From Bacteroidota bacterium (lineage in GTDB: Bacteria > Bacteroidota > Bacteroidia > Bacteroidales > Prolixibacteraceae): a DNA stretch of 10,574 nucleotides. The DNA lies in the NCBI GenBank assembly GCA_023488865.1, contig JAMDDG010000356.1, positions 1 to 10,574 on the forward strand, written 5' to 3'. The position numbers and the translations under genes were made by a program. Shown here in pieces: positions 1-7,430 of the stretch. Position 1 is the first letter of the stretch. Every line of letters begins with the position of its first letter. Under the pieces are notes generated by a model, which worked only from the letters and a program-made list of their open reading frames with translations, was not told the origin of the DNA and searched no databases.

Positions 1-23
1 AACTTTCACTATGCGTCTCCACC
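1..23. repeat. Left arm of a 23-bp perfect inverted repeat (other arm 223-245)
   Basis: The first 23 bases are the exact reverse complement of 223-245; the match stops at base 24 and may continue beyond the left edge of the window. Read on the plus strand this arm encodes NFHYASPP, the same peptide that the glycoside hydrolase gene encodes on the minus strand at 223-245. So a short piece of that gene is present again in the opposite direction, and the gene's reading frame runs into it and stops (TAG at 9-11). The layout is that of a fold-back or inverted-duplication junction, with shared GGTGGA as likely microhomology. Confidence 0.9.
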
Positions 24-1061
24 CGGCTGGTTGGACGGATATCGGAAAGTGCCGTTTGGATGTTCGGTGGTAAATGAGTAATCGAGGTTGTTGAAAAGCC
101 CGCCGCCTGCCAGGATCAGTTCCCAGGCCTGTTTGCGGTAGGTCGAATCTTTTTGTCCTTTAAACCCAGTTTCGTTCTCGCCAATCACTTTATTCAGGTT
201 GTAATTAATTGTAACTGCCTTAGGTGGAGACGCATAGTGAAAGTTAAATACTGATATCAACGGATTGGGGTTTTCTATTTTCTTCTGTCCGTTGACTATA
301 TTTTGAGAAATCAGGTGTTTGTGTGCAAACGATTTTTCGGCATCGGTAATTACTTTCGAAATGTATTCCTGCCATTCGAGGGTCGTTCCAGAACCAGGTT
401 CGTTGCAGATTTCATAAATCAGGTTGGGGAAAATTTTCAGTTCATCAACTATTTTGCGGACCATTTTTTCCTGAACGGCCAAAAGTCCTTTATTTTTATC
501 GAGGGTATAAACATCAGTGTGGGGAATATCGCCCAGATTGTTTACATTATTCCTGATGTTGAAGGGGCTGAGGTTCCACTGCATTTCTCCGTAGAACTGG
601 CAGAACAAATCAAGTTCAACGATTACCCCTCGTTTTTGGGCTTCGGTCAGAAATGCTTCCAGACGGGCAAAATAAGCTTCGTCCCATTGTTCGAGGTCGA
701 ACTTTTTACCATCGACAGCCCTTGCCCAGGGACCAATGAATTTTTCGGGTGAAGGTGCAAGAGTATTTTTTGCGATTTTAAAGGCTCCTTCCGGTTCGAA
801 ATATCCGCCGGTCATGGTCCTTGTCATATTAAGTCCATCTTTCTGAAGGGTTTTCAGGTAAATTTTATAGTTGAAATCGGTGTTCATCACAGCGCCGTAA
901 TGTTCTCCGGAAGTAATTAAAACGGTCGGTTTTCCTTTGTAACTGAAATAATGCGGGTTTTCAGGATGAAGGCTTATAGGTTTGGTTTGGGCGAAAGTAG
1001 TGGTTGCCAGAAAAATGAATAGCAACGAAATTAATAACGAAATAAGTTTTGGTTTTTTCAT
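9..1061 (-). CDS. Secreted clan GH-A (GH5-like) glycoside hydrolase, 3' end lost
   Basis: An exported TIM-barrel glycosidase, probably periplasmic, hydrolysing a beta-linked glycan; the substrate cannot be told. Residues 1-24 are a Sec signal peptide (MKKPK, a hydrophobic run, then TTFAQ). The barrel follows. The acid/base glutamate is probably Glu221 in YEICNEPG, the Asn-Glu-Pro signature of clan GH-A. The nucleophile is probably Glu295 or Glu297 in VIGENETGF. The C-terminus is abnormal: the frame reaches PSNQPGG and then enters an inverted copy of its own codons (1-23), ending after two foreign residues. Related proteins usually continue past such a PGGG motif, so this is a truncated product of 350 residues. 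The ATG at 1061 is chosen because it begins the signal peptide. It lies 24 nt downstream of a transposase remnant and no Shine-Dalgarno site is visible. The exact family is uncertain. Confidence 0.8.
   Translation of the reverse strand: MKKPKLISLLISLLFIFLATTTFAQTKPISLHPENPHYFSYKGKPTVLITSGEHYGAVMNTDFNYKIYLKTLQKDGLNMTRTMTGGYFEPEGAFKIAKNTLAPSPEKFIGPWARAVDGKKFDLEQWDEAYFARLEAFLTEAQKRGVIVELDLFCQFYGEMQWNLSPFNIRNNVNNLGDIPHTDVYTLDKNKGLLAVQEKMVRKIVDELKIFPNLIYEICNEPGSGTTLEWQEYISKVITDAEKSFAHKHLISQNIVNGQKKIENPNPLISVFNFHYASPPKAVTINYNLNKVIGENETGFKGQKDSTYRKQAWELILAGGGLFNNLDYSFTTEHPNGTFRYPSNQPGGDA
223..245. repeat. Right arm of the 23-bp inverted repeat (other arm 1-23)
   Basis: This arm lies inside the glycoside hydrolase reading frame and encodes NFHYASPP (about residues 273-280). 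It appears to be the original copy because it sits within uninterrupted, family-like protein sequence. The edge copy at 1-23 replaces the expected 3' end of the same gene. The two arms are separated by 199 bases. Confidence 0.9.
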
Positions 1062-1085
1062 GATTTGTTTTATTTGGTTCTGTAT

Positions 1086-1256
1086 TTAGATAGCGTTTAA
1101 ATCCCTATCATCATTTTTAAATCCCTCATTTATAGGTGATTGAAATATATTCCAGTTAATAAATTTATTCAATTTTTGTAGTGGACCACCAAGTTTACTG
1201 AGAGTTTTCAATAAAAAATGATCGTCAAATAGTCCAGGTGGATTAATGTTTTTCAT
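1086..1256 (-). pseudogene. N-terminal remnant of an IS5-type transposase
   Basis: The 56-codon frame starts MKNINPPGLFDDHFLLKTLS and continues with KLGGPLQKLNKFINWNIF and NEGFKNDDRDL. This resembles the beginning of Bacteroidetes IS5-family transposases, where GLFDEEF-like, GDPL..LN..IDW and a following R(D/P)-rich segment introduce the catalytic domain. The DDE catalytic domain is absent: after NDDRDL the frame reads NAI and stops, so the element is cut about 50 residues in. The frame is also open upstream as far as 1382, but that part overlaps the preceding gene and is unlikely to be used. The sequence between this start and the preceding gene's stop (1257-1305) may hold one end of the element, but no partner end is in the window. 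The recognition comes from memory of the family, not a search. Confidence 0.7.
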
Positions 1257-1305
1257 TTTGCTTTCAGGGTAACAATATTTTAGTTTTTTCCGGAGACTCC
1301 CTGCC

Positions 1306-3087
1306 TCAATTAGAGGGGATTTGCCCACGAAGATGGTCAATCTTCCACTGATAAAAGTCCTGTCCTTTTTTAATACGATCATTGTCGTTCCCGGGGTTTA
1401 CACTATTCATTATTCTCCGGACTTCTCCAGATGTATTCCATGTCATATTACCCACCTGTAGTTCCGGACGCAAGGCAAGCTCCCGGTAACGGGTAGTCAA
1501 CCCGATCTCAGACCGGAGGACTCGGGACAGATCGATTCCCTGGTCAACACCTTGCACGGCGGCTGCCCAGTCAAAGAAATTTTTCACACTCCGCCATGAA
1601 AGCATCGCCAGTTCTGCGATCGCAGTATCTTTTTGTGCATTTTTCAGGTATAGAGTGGATGAAGCCATTTGGAGTATCTTTTCATAGTGACTGAATCCAT
1701 GCTCTGCGTATGTGACAGCTTTGCTGATCAATGTGCGGAACACCGGAAGGGCGTCCTTGTGAAGCCAATAGTGAGGGTCACGCACATATGTAGGGCGGCG
1801 TTCGTCAGCTATGAGAGCAAGCTCCTTAAAAAATGGCATCATTGGAACATATCCTAATACGAACGAGCCAAGATTAAACTCCCTTCTTCCGGGAGGTGGA
1901 AATTTGAGCACTGACGGAAAAATGCTGATCCCCCTATCAAAGTCACTCCATGCGGCAATTGCATTTGAAACTGCATTGCTCCCGTAACGTGTGACAGCAA
2001 GGATTTGTTTCCATTCTTCTTCCGGGGTGTTGGGGTTGTGTTGTACGACCTTAACGAGGTCGGTCATAAGACCCTCATGTACTCCACCACAATCATAATC
2101 CACCCAGCCTACTACCTGTTGTTCCCGCATCCGATTGAACTTGCTCAACATTTGACCGATAGCTGGTATATATGGTACATCCCAGCCGCCTTCGAACATA
2201 CCGGAAAGTGTGATCATGGTGATCAGCTTAGTGCCGTAAGTTTTCCGGCAATGGAGCGCTTCCATGAATTCGGGACCGAGTGTACCGGGACCCATTGCCA
2301 TATCCTGAACGGAACCTGACCACTCGGGATGTGATTTATCAGGAGTATAAATGACTCCGCGTTCCATCCGGGTAACAATGGGAGTTCCGGCAGGGAGGCT
2401 GGAAAAAATGGGTTTGTTATAATCTATGTTCCAGTTCCAACTATATGGGATGATTATAGTCGGACGAACCTGCTGGCATGTATCGTGCAGGTCACGATAG
2501 AAGTCAGCCATGAGTGTGGCTGGCGATTCTGTTTTATTCTCGCGTTCCCAGATAACTCCATTATCATTAGCTCCGATTATAAAGGTATCGAGGGAAGGAG
2601 CCTTCTCCAGGATCATCTTAAAGCCATTGAGCATCCATTCCCTGGCTTCCGGAACCGTGTTTATTTTAATTAACCATTGTTCTTTGGAACTACAGGTCCA
2701 GTGTGAAGGCAGCTTACTTTGGGGACCTGGCTTTGGCATTCTTGGTTCCCATAATTCCATACTTAATTTTAAGTTATACCGGGCAACCAGCTGAGACATT
2801 TTCTCAAGCCATGATTGAAGCCGGCTTGCATCGGGCCCTACTGTGAAATTCCAGATATCAACTAGAGAAAAAACAGAGAAAGGGTTATTCATCAGTATTA
2901 CATGGCTGTAACCTGCCTGTTTAATGGCTTCAAGCCAGGAATCAGATGGATAAGGCCTTTCTGCACGCGGGGGAAAAGCATATGCAAACGGGAACAAACG
3001 CTTGTCTGTCAGATTTTTGCAGCCGAATCCGCTATACAACATAAAAGGCAGAGCTGCACTAATTCTTAAGAAATCTTTACGTTTCAT
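1306..3087 (-). CDS. Exported lipoprotein of unknown family, TIM-barrel glycosidase-like
   Basis: I do not recognise a specific family. The 593-residue protein starts MKRKDFLRIS, with a hydrophobic stretch ending at Cys23 (SGFGC). This suggests an exported, lipid-anchored protein with a relaxed Bacteroidetes lipobox. Residues about 35-340 look like a TIM barrel, with alternating strands and helices (SHVILMNN, LKLSMELWEP, DTFIIGANDNG, TIIIPYSWNWN, PIVTRMERG). Charged or polar residues follow the strands, as in alpha-glucuronidase, hexosaminidase and similar glycosidases. The C-terminal half is helical and rich in Trp and Tyr (EEEWKQILAVTRYG, AIAAWSDFDRGISIFPS), a pattern also seen downstream of such barrels. 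The gene follows the URO-D-like gene by 32 nt and probably shares its operon. The stop lies next to a transposase remnant, so the last residues may have been changed by an insertion. Its GC content is higher than that of the URO-D and isomerase genes: two lines counted by eye gave about 53%. Confidence 0.8.
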   Translation of the reverse strand: MKRKDFLRISAALPFMLYSGFGCKNLTDKRLFPFAYAFPPRAERPYPSDSWLEAIKQAGYSHVILMNNPFSVFSLVDIWNFTVGPDASRLQSWLEKMSQLVARYNLKLSMELWEPRMPKPGPQSKLPSHWTCSSKEQWLIKINTVPEAREWMLNGFKMILEKAPSLDTFIIGANDNGVIWERENKTESPATLMADFYRDLHDTCQQVRPTIIIPYSWNWNIDYNKPIFSSLPAGTPIVTRMERGVIYTPDKSHPEWSGSVQDMAMGPGTLGPEFMEALHCRKTYGTKLITMITLSGMFEGGWDVPYIPAIGQMLSKFNRMREQQVVGWVDYDCGGVHEGLMTDLVKVVQHNPNTPEEEWKQILAVTRYGSNAVSNAIAAWSDFDRGISIFPSVLKFPPPGRREFNLGSFVLGYVPMMPFFKELALIADERRPTYVRDPHYWLHKDALPVFRTLISKAVTYAEHGFSHYEKILQMASSTLYLKNAQKDTAIAELAMLSWRSVKNFFDWAAAVQGVDQGIDLSRVLRSEIGLTTRYRELALRPELQVGNMTWNTSGEVRRIMNSVNPGNDNDRIKKGQDFYQWKIDHLRGQIPSN

Positions 3088-3119
3088 AATTGTCTGTTTT
3101 TTTATTTTTACTCATTTTA

Positions 3120-4139
3120 TTACATATAGGAACGGGTTGTATTGACCAGGATCCGAATATTCTCTTCAGGGGTAGTTGGGGGAATGGCACACCCTGCGTT
3201 CATGATAAAGCGTGGTGAATGTTTATAAATATTCAGGATCTCCAACGTTTTTTCTTTCACCAATTCCTTTGTTCCATTTGCAATCACCCCTGAAGGATCA
3301 ATATTTCCGCTGAGGGTGATTTTTTGGTTATACTTGCTGAAAATTTTATTGATATCTGTTTTATAGTCCAGTTCCACAGCATCCAACCCGGTTTTTGGCA
3401 TTTCATCAAGTATCAGTTCTGTATTACCGCAAATATGGAGCATATATGGCAAACCAAGATCGTGTGTGTATTCAACAATTTCTTTTTCATAAGGAAGAGC
3501 AAATTCAAGGTATTGCTCCGGGGAAATCATTTCAGGACCGGCCGGGCTGTCACCATTTGAAATGAGATGAGCTCCTTCATCGGCCAGTAATTGTATAAAT
3601 TTCTTTACCACTTTTGTAGTATAGCATAAAAGTTTGTGGCATAATTCAGGATTTATGATCAGGTCCATCATCCATTCGGCAGGGGTTCGCATCATGCTGG
3701 CCAATGAAAAAGGAGCCTGGTCTGCATTACCACGAAGGTGAATTTCATTTCCAAAATATTTCTTTAACATTTTAAATCCTTCAACAGCCACTATTATTCT
3801 TTCATTTTTTGAAATGTCAGGAATATTTAAATTCTCAATTTCTTCCAAATGATTAAGGCAAGCCTTATGGGCACGGGCAGGTTCATTCTCCGGGAAATCC
3901 ACCGGAACACCCACTGCTGAAGCCAGAACAGCCGTGTCAAGGTCCCAGAGTACTCCATCCAACCCATATTTCTCAACTGCCTGAATGTGGGCCTTTGCTG
4001 CATTTTCAGGATTGGAATAGTATTGTTTCATAGTAAAACCTGCTTCTTTTGCGGCAAGCATGAAATTGTGCAAAACTATCGGCCGTTTATCGGGCCATTC
4101 ACCCTTTAGTGCAGCAGTAACACGCTGAAATCCGTTCAT
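3120..4139 (-). CDS. URO-D superfamily protein, MtaA-like methyltransferase candidate (copy 2)
   Basis: A soluble cytoplasmic 339-residue protein with the uroporphyrinogen decarboxylase (URO-D) TIM-barrel fold. It is probably not HemE: the HemE N-terminal substrate motif W-x-MRQAGR is missing. It has instead the H-x-C...C zinc site of methylcobamide:thiol methyltransferases such as MtaA and MtbA: His235 and Cys237 in LHICGNTE, and Cys317 in NAGCAIPPTTP. Other family marks are ISPEQYLEFALPYEKEI (about 205-221), DAVELDYKTD (253-262) and LSGNIDPSGV (276-285). The expected role is transfer of a methyl group to or from a corrinoid or thiol; the actual methyl donor is unknown. It begins 12 nt after the stop of the sugar-porter fragment, so the porter and this gene were once cotranscribed. 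It has a distant paralogue at 6276-7421. No corrinoid-binding protein is nearby. Confidence 0.88.
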   Translation of the reverse strand: MNGFQRVTAALKGEWPDKRPIVLHNFMLAAKEAGFTMKQYYSNPENAAKAHIQAVEKYGLDGVLWDLDTAVLASAVGVPVDFPENEPARAHKACLNHLEEIENLNIPDISKNERIIVAVEGFKMLKKYFGNEIHLRGNADQAPFSLASMMRTPAEWMMDLIINPELCHKLLCYTTKVVKKFIQLLADEGAHLISNGDSPAGPEMISPEQYLEFALPYEKEIVEYTHDLGLPYMLHICGNTELILDEMPKTGLDAVELDYKTDINKIFSKYNQKITLSGNIDPSGVIANGTKELVKEKTLEILNIYKHSPRFIMNAGCAIPPTTPEENIRILVNTTRSYM

Positions 4140-4151
4140 CGTTTCAGAAGT

Positions 4152-4310
4152 TTATGATTTTGATTGTTGTACTGATTTCCACATTTTTTCAATTTCTTCC
4201 AATGTTTTTCCTTTTGTTTCGGGCAGTATCTTTAAGGCAAAATAAAGGGCAGGTACCGAGAATATGGCAAACAGCCAGAATGTACCTGATGGTTTCAGGT
4301 TTTCCAGTAC
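4152..4310 (-). pseudogene. C-terminal end of an MFS sugar porter (fragment)
   Basis: In this frame the last 52 codons read VLENLKPSGTFWLFAIFSVP and then ALYFALKILPETKGKTLEEI before EKMWKSVQQSKS and a TAA stop at 4152-4154. The PETKGKTLEEIE tail after a final hydrophobic helix (TM12) is a hallmark of the sugar porter family (XylE and GLUT relatives), proton-coupled or facilitative importers in the inner membrane. Upstream of about 4310 the frame loses membrane character and gives RSFHYVQ, and the neighbouring frame there belongs to a different gene. The other 11 helices are therefore missing and the fragment cannot transport. It keeps its natural 12-nt spacing to the URO-D gene, so only the 5' side was lost. 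It overlaps the out-of-frame tail of the truncated lipoprotein gene. Confidence 0.85.
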
Positions 4311-6169
4311 CTGAACATAGTGGAAGGACCTGTATGCCTGATACTTTGTCCTTTTGCCTTGTTGAGGTTATCGACAAAGTATTTCGAGCCCTCTTCCATA
4401 TTTTTTAATAAAAATGGATCATAGAAAACAAAAATCCCTTTGGGGTTCCTTATTGGCCTGTTTTTTGCAAAAATCCCACCTTGCGGCCGGTATTTGGCTG
4501 CCAGGTCGGAATGTAGCCATTCCCATTTGAAATGACCCCAATAATAATATCCGCCATCGTTCTCATGTGCCTGGCGCCCCATATACAATGGACCTTTCAT
4601 CCATTCTTCATCCGGATTGATGTTTCTACCGGTGAGGGTACGGCCTTCAATCATTAATGAATACGGCATCTGCAAATCGTTAAGAATTCCAAGCGACCGT
4701 TTGTAGAAACCGGGATTGGCTACTTTTGAATCGCTCCACTGTTCGGATGGACGCCAGCAAAAAGCATTGCCAATTCCTTCGCGTACGTACCAAACAATGT
4801 AATCTGAAAATTTTCTGAAGTTTTTATCAATGTAAATATCATCGCCGTCGGAAATATATATTCGGTCATCTTTTTTGTCAATAATCTGGTGGATGGTATA
4901 TTTTGTTTCCCGTGTCCCGTCAGAAATGGTGATAAATTGATTCAGACCAGCATCAGAAGCATTGAACGACAGCGTGTAAAGTCCGGTTTTGTCAAATTGT
5001 ATTTTGTTTTCGGCAGCTGATATGTTTTTACTGGTTTTTATTCCCAATTTAGTTCCAGCCCGGTTAATTTCGACTAAAAGCGCAAATTTTTTATTGGATT
5101 GGACGAATTGCGGTACTGCAACAATTTCAAAATCGTGGGCGCTGGTTTCGAGCAGCTCAACTGTTCTAATGGCATAGGGATACCGGGCGGGAAACCCATC
5201 TTTCAGTCTGATTTTCAGCTCAGTATTCCCCGTTATAGCCTTCGGAAGTTCAACTTCAAATTTGCCAACATTGGAAGCCCTATCGAATACTTTCCCGCTG
5301 AAAAAAGTGTTGTTGTTAATGCTGATTTCAAATTCGGGCCATTCTTTTGTTGACAAGCTTTCGCCAATCCAGTTTTTCCGGTCTTTCTGATAAGGTTGAA
5401 AAGGAAGGAGCTTTAAAGAAGTTCCCTTACAGGACAGTGAAGGTGTGCCCAAATGACATTGACCGGAAATATTCTTACTCCCTAGTCTGAATAATATACA
5501 GGCAATATCTTCCGGGACTTCAACTTCGTCCGAAAAAACAAACCATTCCGGATGATTATTTGGAATCCGGATTATTTTGATTTGGTCAGCATTGTCGTAA
5601 ATATCGTCAGGATAACGACCGGTCTTTTTCCTATAAAGTTGGAGTTCAAGTTGCAGGTATCCATTTTCAGGTACGATCAGCGCATCGGTTTTTACAGGAA
5701 TCTCAACTTTTATCTTTTTGCCCCTGAAGGGTTTTAATTCATCTTCCGATAGCCGGTAGTAAGCATTACGTTCCAGTTTTTCGCCATTGCCCATGAAAAC
5801 AAGCGAATACTTTTCGTTGTAGGTATTCACCGGATCAAGATAATCGTCGATATGGAAGGTAAAGTTCCGGAAGACTTCTTCGCCCCGCCGGGTAAAAGGT
5901 TCAGGTAAAACACAAAATCCGGTTACCCTGATGGATTGTCTGACAGGGTAACTCTTAGTCCCGAAATCAAGCGTGAAATTTTGGGTTTTCCCAGGAAGCA
6001 GTACCAATCCGGAGTCGGATTTGCTTACAAACATTACCTGGCGGTTTTCGATGGAGATAACTTTTGAACCGGTTGTGAAGTTGGTGCAGCCGAAATTTGA
6101 CAGAAGGACTATAAGAAAGGTCATGCTGCATAGGTTCAGCAAACTTTTTTTAAGTGGCAAGTTACTCAT
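4295..6169 (-). CDS. Large exported lipoprotein of unknown family, 3' truncated
   Basis: I do not recognise the family. The N-terminus MSNLPLKKSLLNLCSMTFLI is followed by hydrophobic residues and Cys28 (SNFGC), which suggests a lipid-anchored exported protein. Residues about 35-440 are rich in short beta strands, as in stacked beta-sandwich domains (FTLDFGTKSY, KIKVEIPVKTD, GKFEVELPKAI, NTELKIRLKDG, GLYTLSFNAS). From about residue 460 the character changes to an aromatic-rich, enzyme-like part (IVWYVREGIGNAFCWRPSEQ, NDGGYYYWGHFKWEWLHSD, GIFVFYDPFLL), which may start a TIM-barrel domain. The frame then breaks after IRHTGPSTMFRYW and gains only Lys-Thr, because the gene is joined to a sugar-porter 3' end near 4303-4312. 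The intact protein must have been longer than 624 residues. It begins 106 nt after the URO-D-like gene at 6276-7421 and may be the end of that operon. The ATG at 6169 is chosen for the signal peptide. Confidence 0.72.
   Translation of the reverse strand: MSNLPLKKSLLNLCSMTFLIVLLSNFGCTNFTTGSKVISIENRQVMFVSKSDSGLVLLPGKTQNFTLDFGTKSYPVRQSIRVTGFCVLPEPFTRRGEEVFRNFTFHIDDYLDPVNTYNEKYSLVFMGNGEKLERNAYYRLSEDELKPFRGKKIKVEIPVKTDALIVPENGYLQLELQLYRKKTGRYPDDIYDNADQIKIIRIPNNHPEWFVFSDEVEVPEDIACILFRLGSKNISGQCHLGTPSLSCKGTSLKLLPFQPYQKDRKNWIGESLSTKEWPEFEISINNNTFFSGKVFDRASNVGKFEVELPKAITGNTELKIRLKDGFPARYPYAIRTVELLETSAHDFEIVAVPQFVQSNKKFALLVEINRAGTKLGIKTSKNISAAENKIQFDKTGLYTLSFNASDAGLNQFITISDGTRETKYTIHQIIDKKDDRIYISDGDDIYIDKNFRKFSDYIVWYVREGIGNAFCWRPSEQWSDSKVANPGFYKRSLGILNDLQMPYSLMIEGRTLTGRNINPDEEWMKGPLYMGRQAHENDGGYYYWGHFKWEWLHSDLAAKYRPQGGIFAKNRPIRNPKGIFVFYDPFLLKNMEEGSKYFVDNLNKAKGQSIRHTGPSTMFRYWKT
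4303..4312. other. Breakpoint joining a lipoprotein gene to a sugar-porter gene
   Basis: On the minus strand the lipoprotein frame is plausible through ...PSTMFRYW (W at 4304-4306), and the porter frame is plausible from VLENLKPSG (V at 4308-4310). The two genes meet out of frame within about ten bases. The lipoprotein frame adds only Lys-Thr before a TGA at 4295-4297. The join removed the 3' part of one gene and the 5' part of another. No transposon end or long repeat is visible here. Confidence 0.8.
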
Positions 6170-6275
6170 CTGAAAATAAATTAGTTAATAAATAGTTTAT
6201 TTAAACGATTCCCGAAATTGTTGTAGGATTTGCAGAAAATTGGCCCTATCATTAATATTTTTTTCATATTTCTGA

Positions 6276-7421
6276 TTAATACTGTCCGTATTTATCAACC
6301 ATTTGGGAAAGCATTAATAAGCGTTCTTTGGTAACCAGGGGTGCTATCGAGCAAGCTGTACTTAGAATGAATCCTTTCCCTTTTGTTTTGCCTGTTTCAA
6401 TAATTAGTTTGACATCGGCTTCGGCCTTTATATCGTCGGCATTAAGCAGTGTATTTATAGAATCAATATTCCCCTTAATAAAAAGGTCGTTTCCTATCCT
6501 GTCAAAAGCATCTTCCAAATCGACATTCCCGACAGGAATTGGATCTAAACACTCTAATCCGGAAGTTTTGCTTTCCCGCATTAACTCTAAGCGGTCATTG
6601 ATGGAGCCACAGGTGTGAATATACACATGCACTCCCTTTGCCCGTATTGCTTCAATAATTTCACTTTCATACGGAAGAACAAATTCAATGTATTGTTCGG
6701 TAGAGATAAATCCCATCCCGGCAAACGGAGAGGATATTTTGATGGCATCTATCTGTTTATCACACATTTTAACTGCCAGATCACGAATACCGTGTGCAAA
6801 TTTATCTATAATTGATTTAGATTTTTCGGGCTCCATAATCAAAGCTATCAGCCCATTTTCATAGCCTAACAGATCAAGGAAATAGTCAAAAGGAGAGGTG
6901 ATCTCTCCATGAACAGAGACTGAATCCCCCACTTTTGCATGAAGAATATCAAAGATGTCGAATAAAGCCTCTTTGTCAAGATCGAAGTATAGATTCTGCG
7001 AAACAGGAATGTAATTGATCTCAGATGGTATATCCAGTTCAATATTTATATTCTCAACAGACTTTTGGACTTTCTTCTGTTTAAATGAAACCAACGGCAG
7101 ATCTGTATGGGAATGGACTTCCGTCCGATCGGGATAAGTCAGTCTGTAGCTTTCCTCTTCAATTAATTCATATTTGATCAAATCTCTTTTCCATTTATCC
7201 GAATGACCATGAAGACTTACCAAAATTCCATCAAACTTAAACATTTTGCATAACTTTATTAAGCCATCTGCAAAGACGTTTTTGTCATACCAAAATTCCA
7301 CGGGGTTAGGTCGCAGCTGATGCATCATGCTGCCTATGCTAAACTGGCACATCAATGGGACCCTGTCTGGCCGTTGCAGGTTCATTGCATACTTGACCCT
7401 CTCTTTTGATGTAAGTTTCAT
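6276..7421 (-). CDS. URO-D superfamily protein, MtaA-like methyltransferase candidate (copy 1)
   Basis: A soluble 381-residue member of the URO-D superfamily with no signal peptide, so cytoplasmic. It starts MKLTSKERVKYAMNLQRPDR with VPL next, like the N-terminal helix and strand of MtaA/CmuA-type proteins. The HemE motif W-x-MRQAGR is absent. Zinc ligands typical of corrinoid- or thiol-dependent methyltransferases are present: His269 and Cys271 in YIHTCGSIND, and Cys357 in LSTACSIAP. Other marks are ISTEQYIEFVLPYESEI (239-255), LECLDPIPVGNVDL (289-302) and IKGNIDSINTL (315-325). Methyl transfer is therefore the likely chemistry; the substrate is unknown. It begins 9 nt after the isomerase-like gene, so the two are almost certainly cotranscribed. 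It is longer than and clearly diverged from the copy at 3120-4139, so this is not a recent duplication. GC content is low (one line counted at 35%). Confidence 0.9.
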   Translation of the reverse strand: MKLTSKERVKYAMNLQRPDRVPLMCQFSIGSMMHQLRPNPVEFWYDKNVFADGLIKLCKMFKFDGILVSLHGHSDKWKRDLIKYELIEEESYRLTYPDRTEVHSHTDLPLVSFKQKKVQKSVENINIELDIPSEINYIPVSQNLYFDLDKEALFDIFDILHAKVGDSVSVHGEITSPFDYFLDLLGYENGLIALIMEPEKSKSIIDKFAHGIRDLAVKMCDKQIDAIKISSPFAGMGFISTEQYIEFVLPYESEIIEAIRAKGVHVYIHTCGSINDRLELMRESKTSGLECLDPIPVGNVDLEDAFDRIGNDLFIKGNIDSINTLLNADDIKAEADVKLIIETGKTKGKGFILSTACSIAPLVTKERLLMLSQMVDKYGQY

Positions 7422-7430
7422 CGTGAAAAT

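Noticed and set aside
303..752. The longest plus-strand open frame (149 codons) and the other plus-strand frames
   Set aside because: They lie opposite well-supported minus-strand genes and show no recognisable domain or start signal.
4189..4377. A 62-codon minus-strand frame ending KDTARNKRKNIGRN as a separate small gene
   Set aside because: It is a shadow frame: the same bases in another frame give the sugar-porter tail PETKGKTLEEIE.
6187..6201. AATAAA-TAG-TTTATT hairpin in the gap before the large lipoprotein gene as a terminator
   Set aside because: The stem is six A/T pairs only, too weak to stop transcription, and such matches are common in A/T-rich gaps.
3120..7421. Annotating the two URO-D proteins as haem-synthesis uroporphyrinogen decarboxylase (HemE)
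   Set aside because: Both lack the HemE W-x-MRQAGR substrate motif and both carry the H-x-C...C zinc site of methyltransferase-type members.
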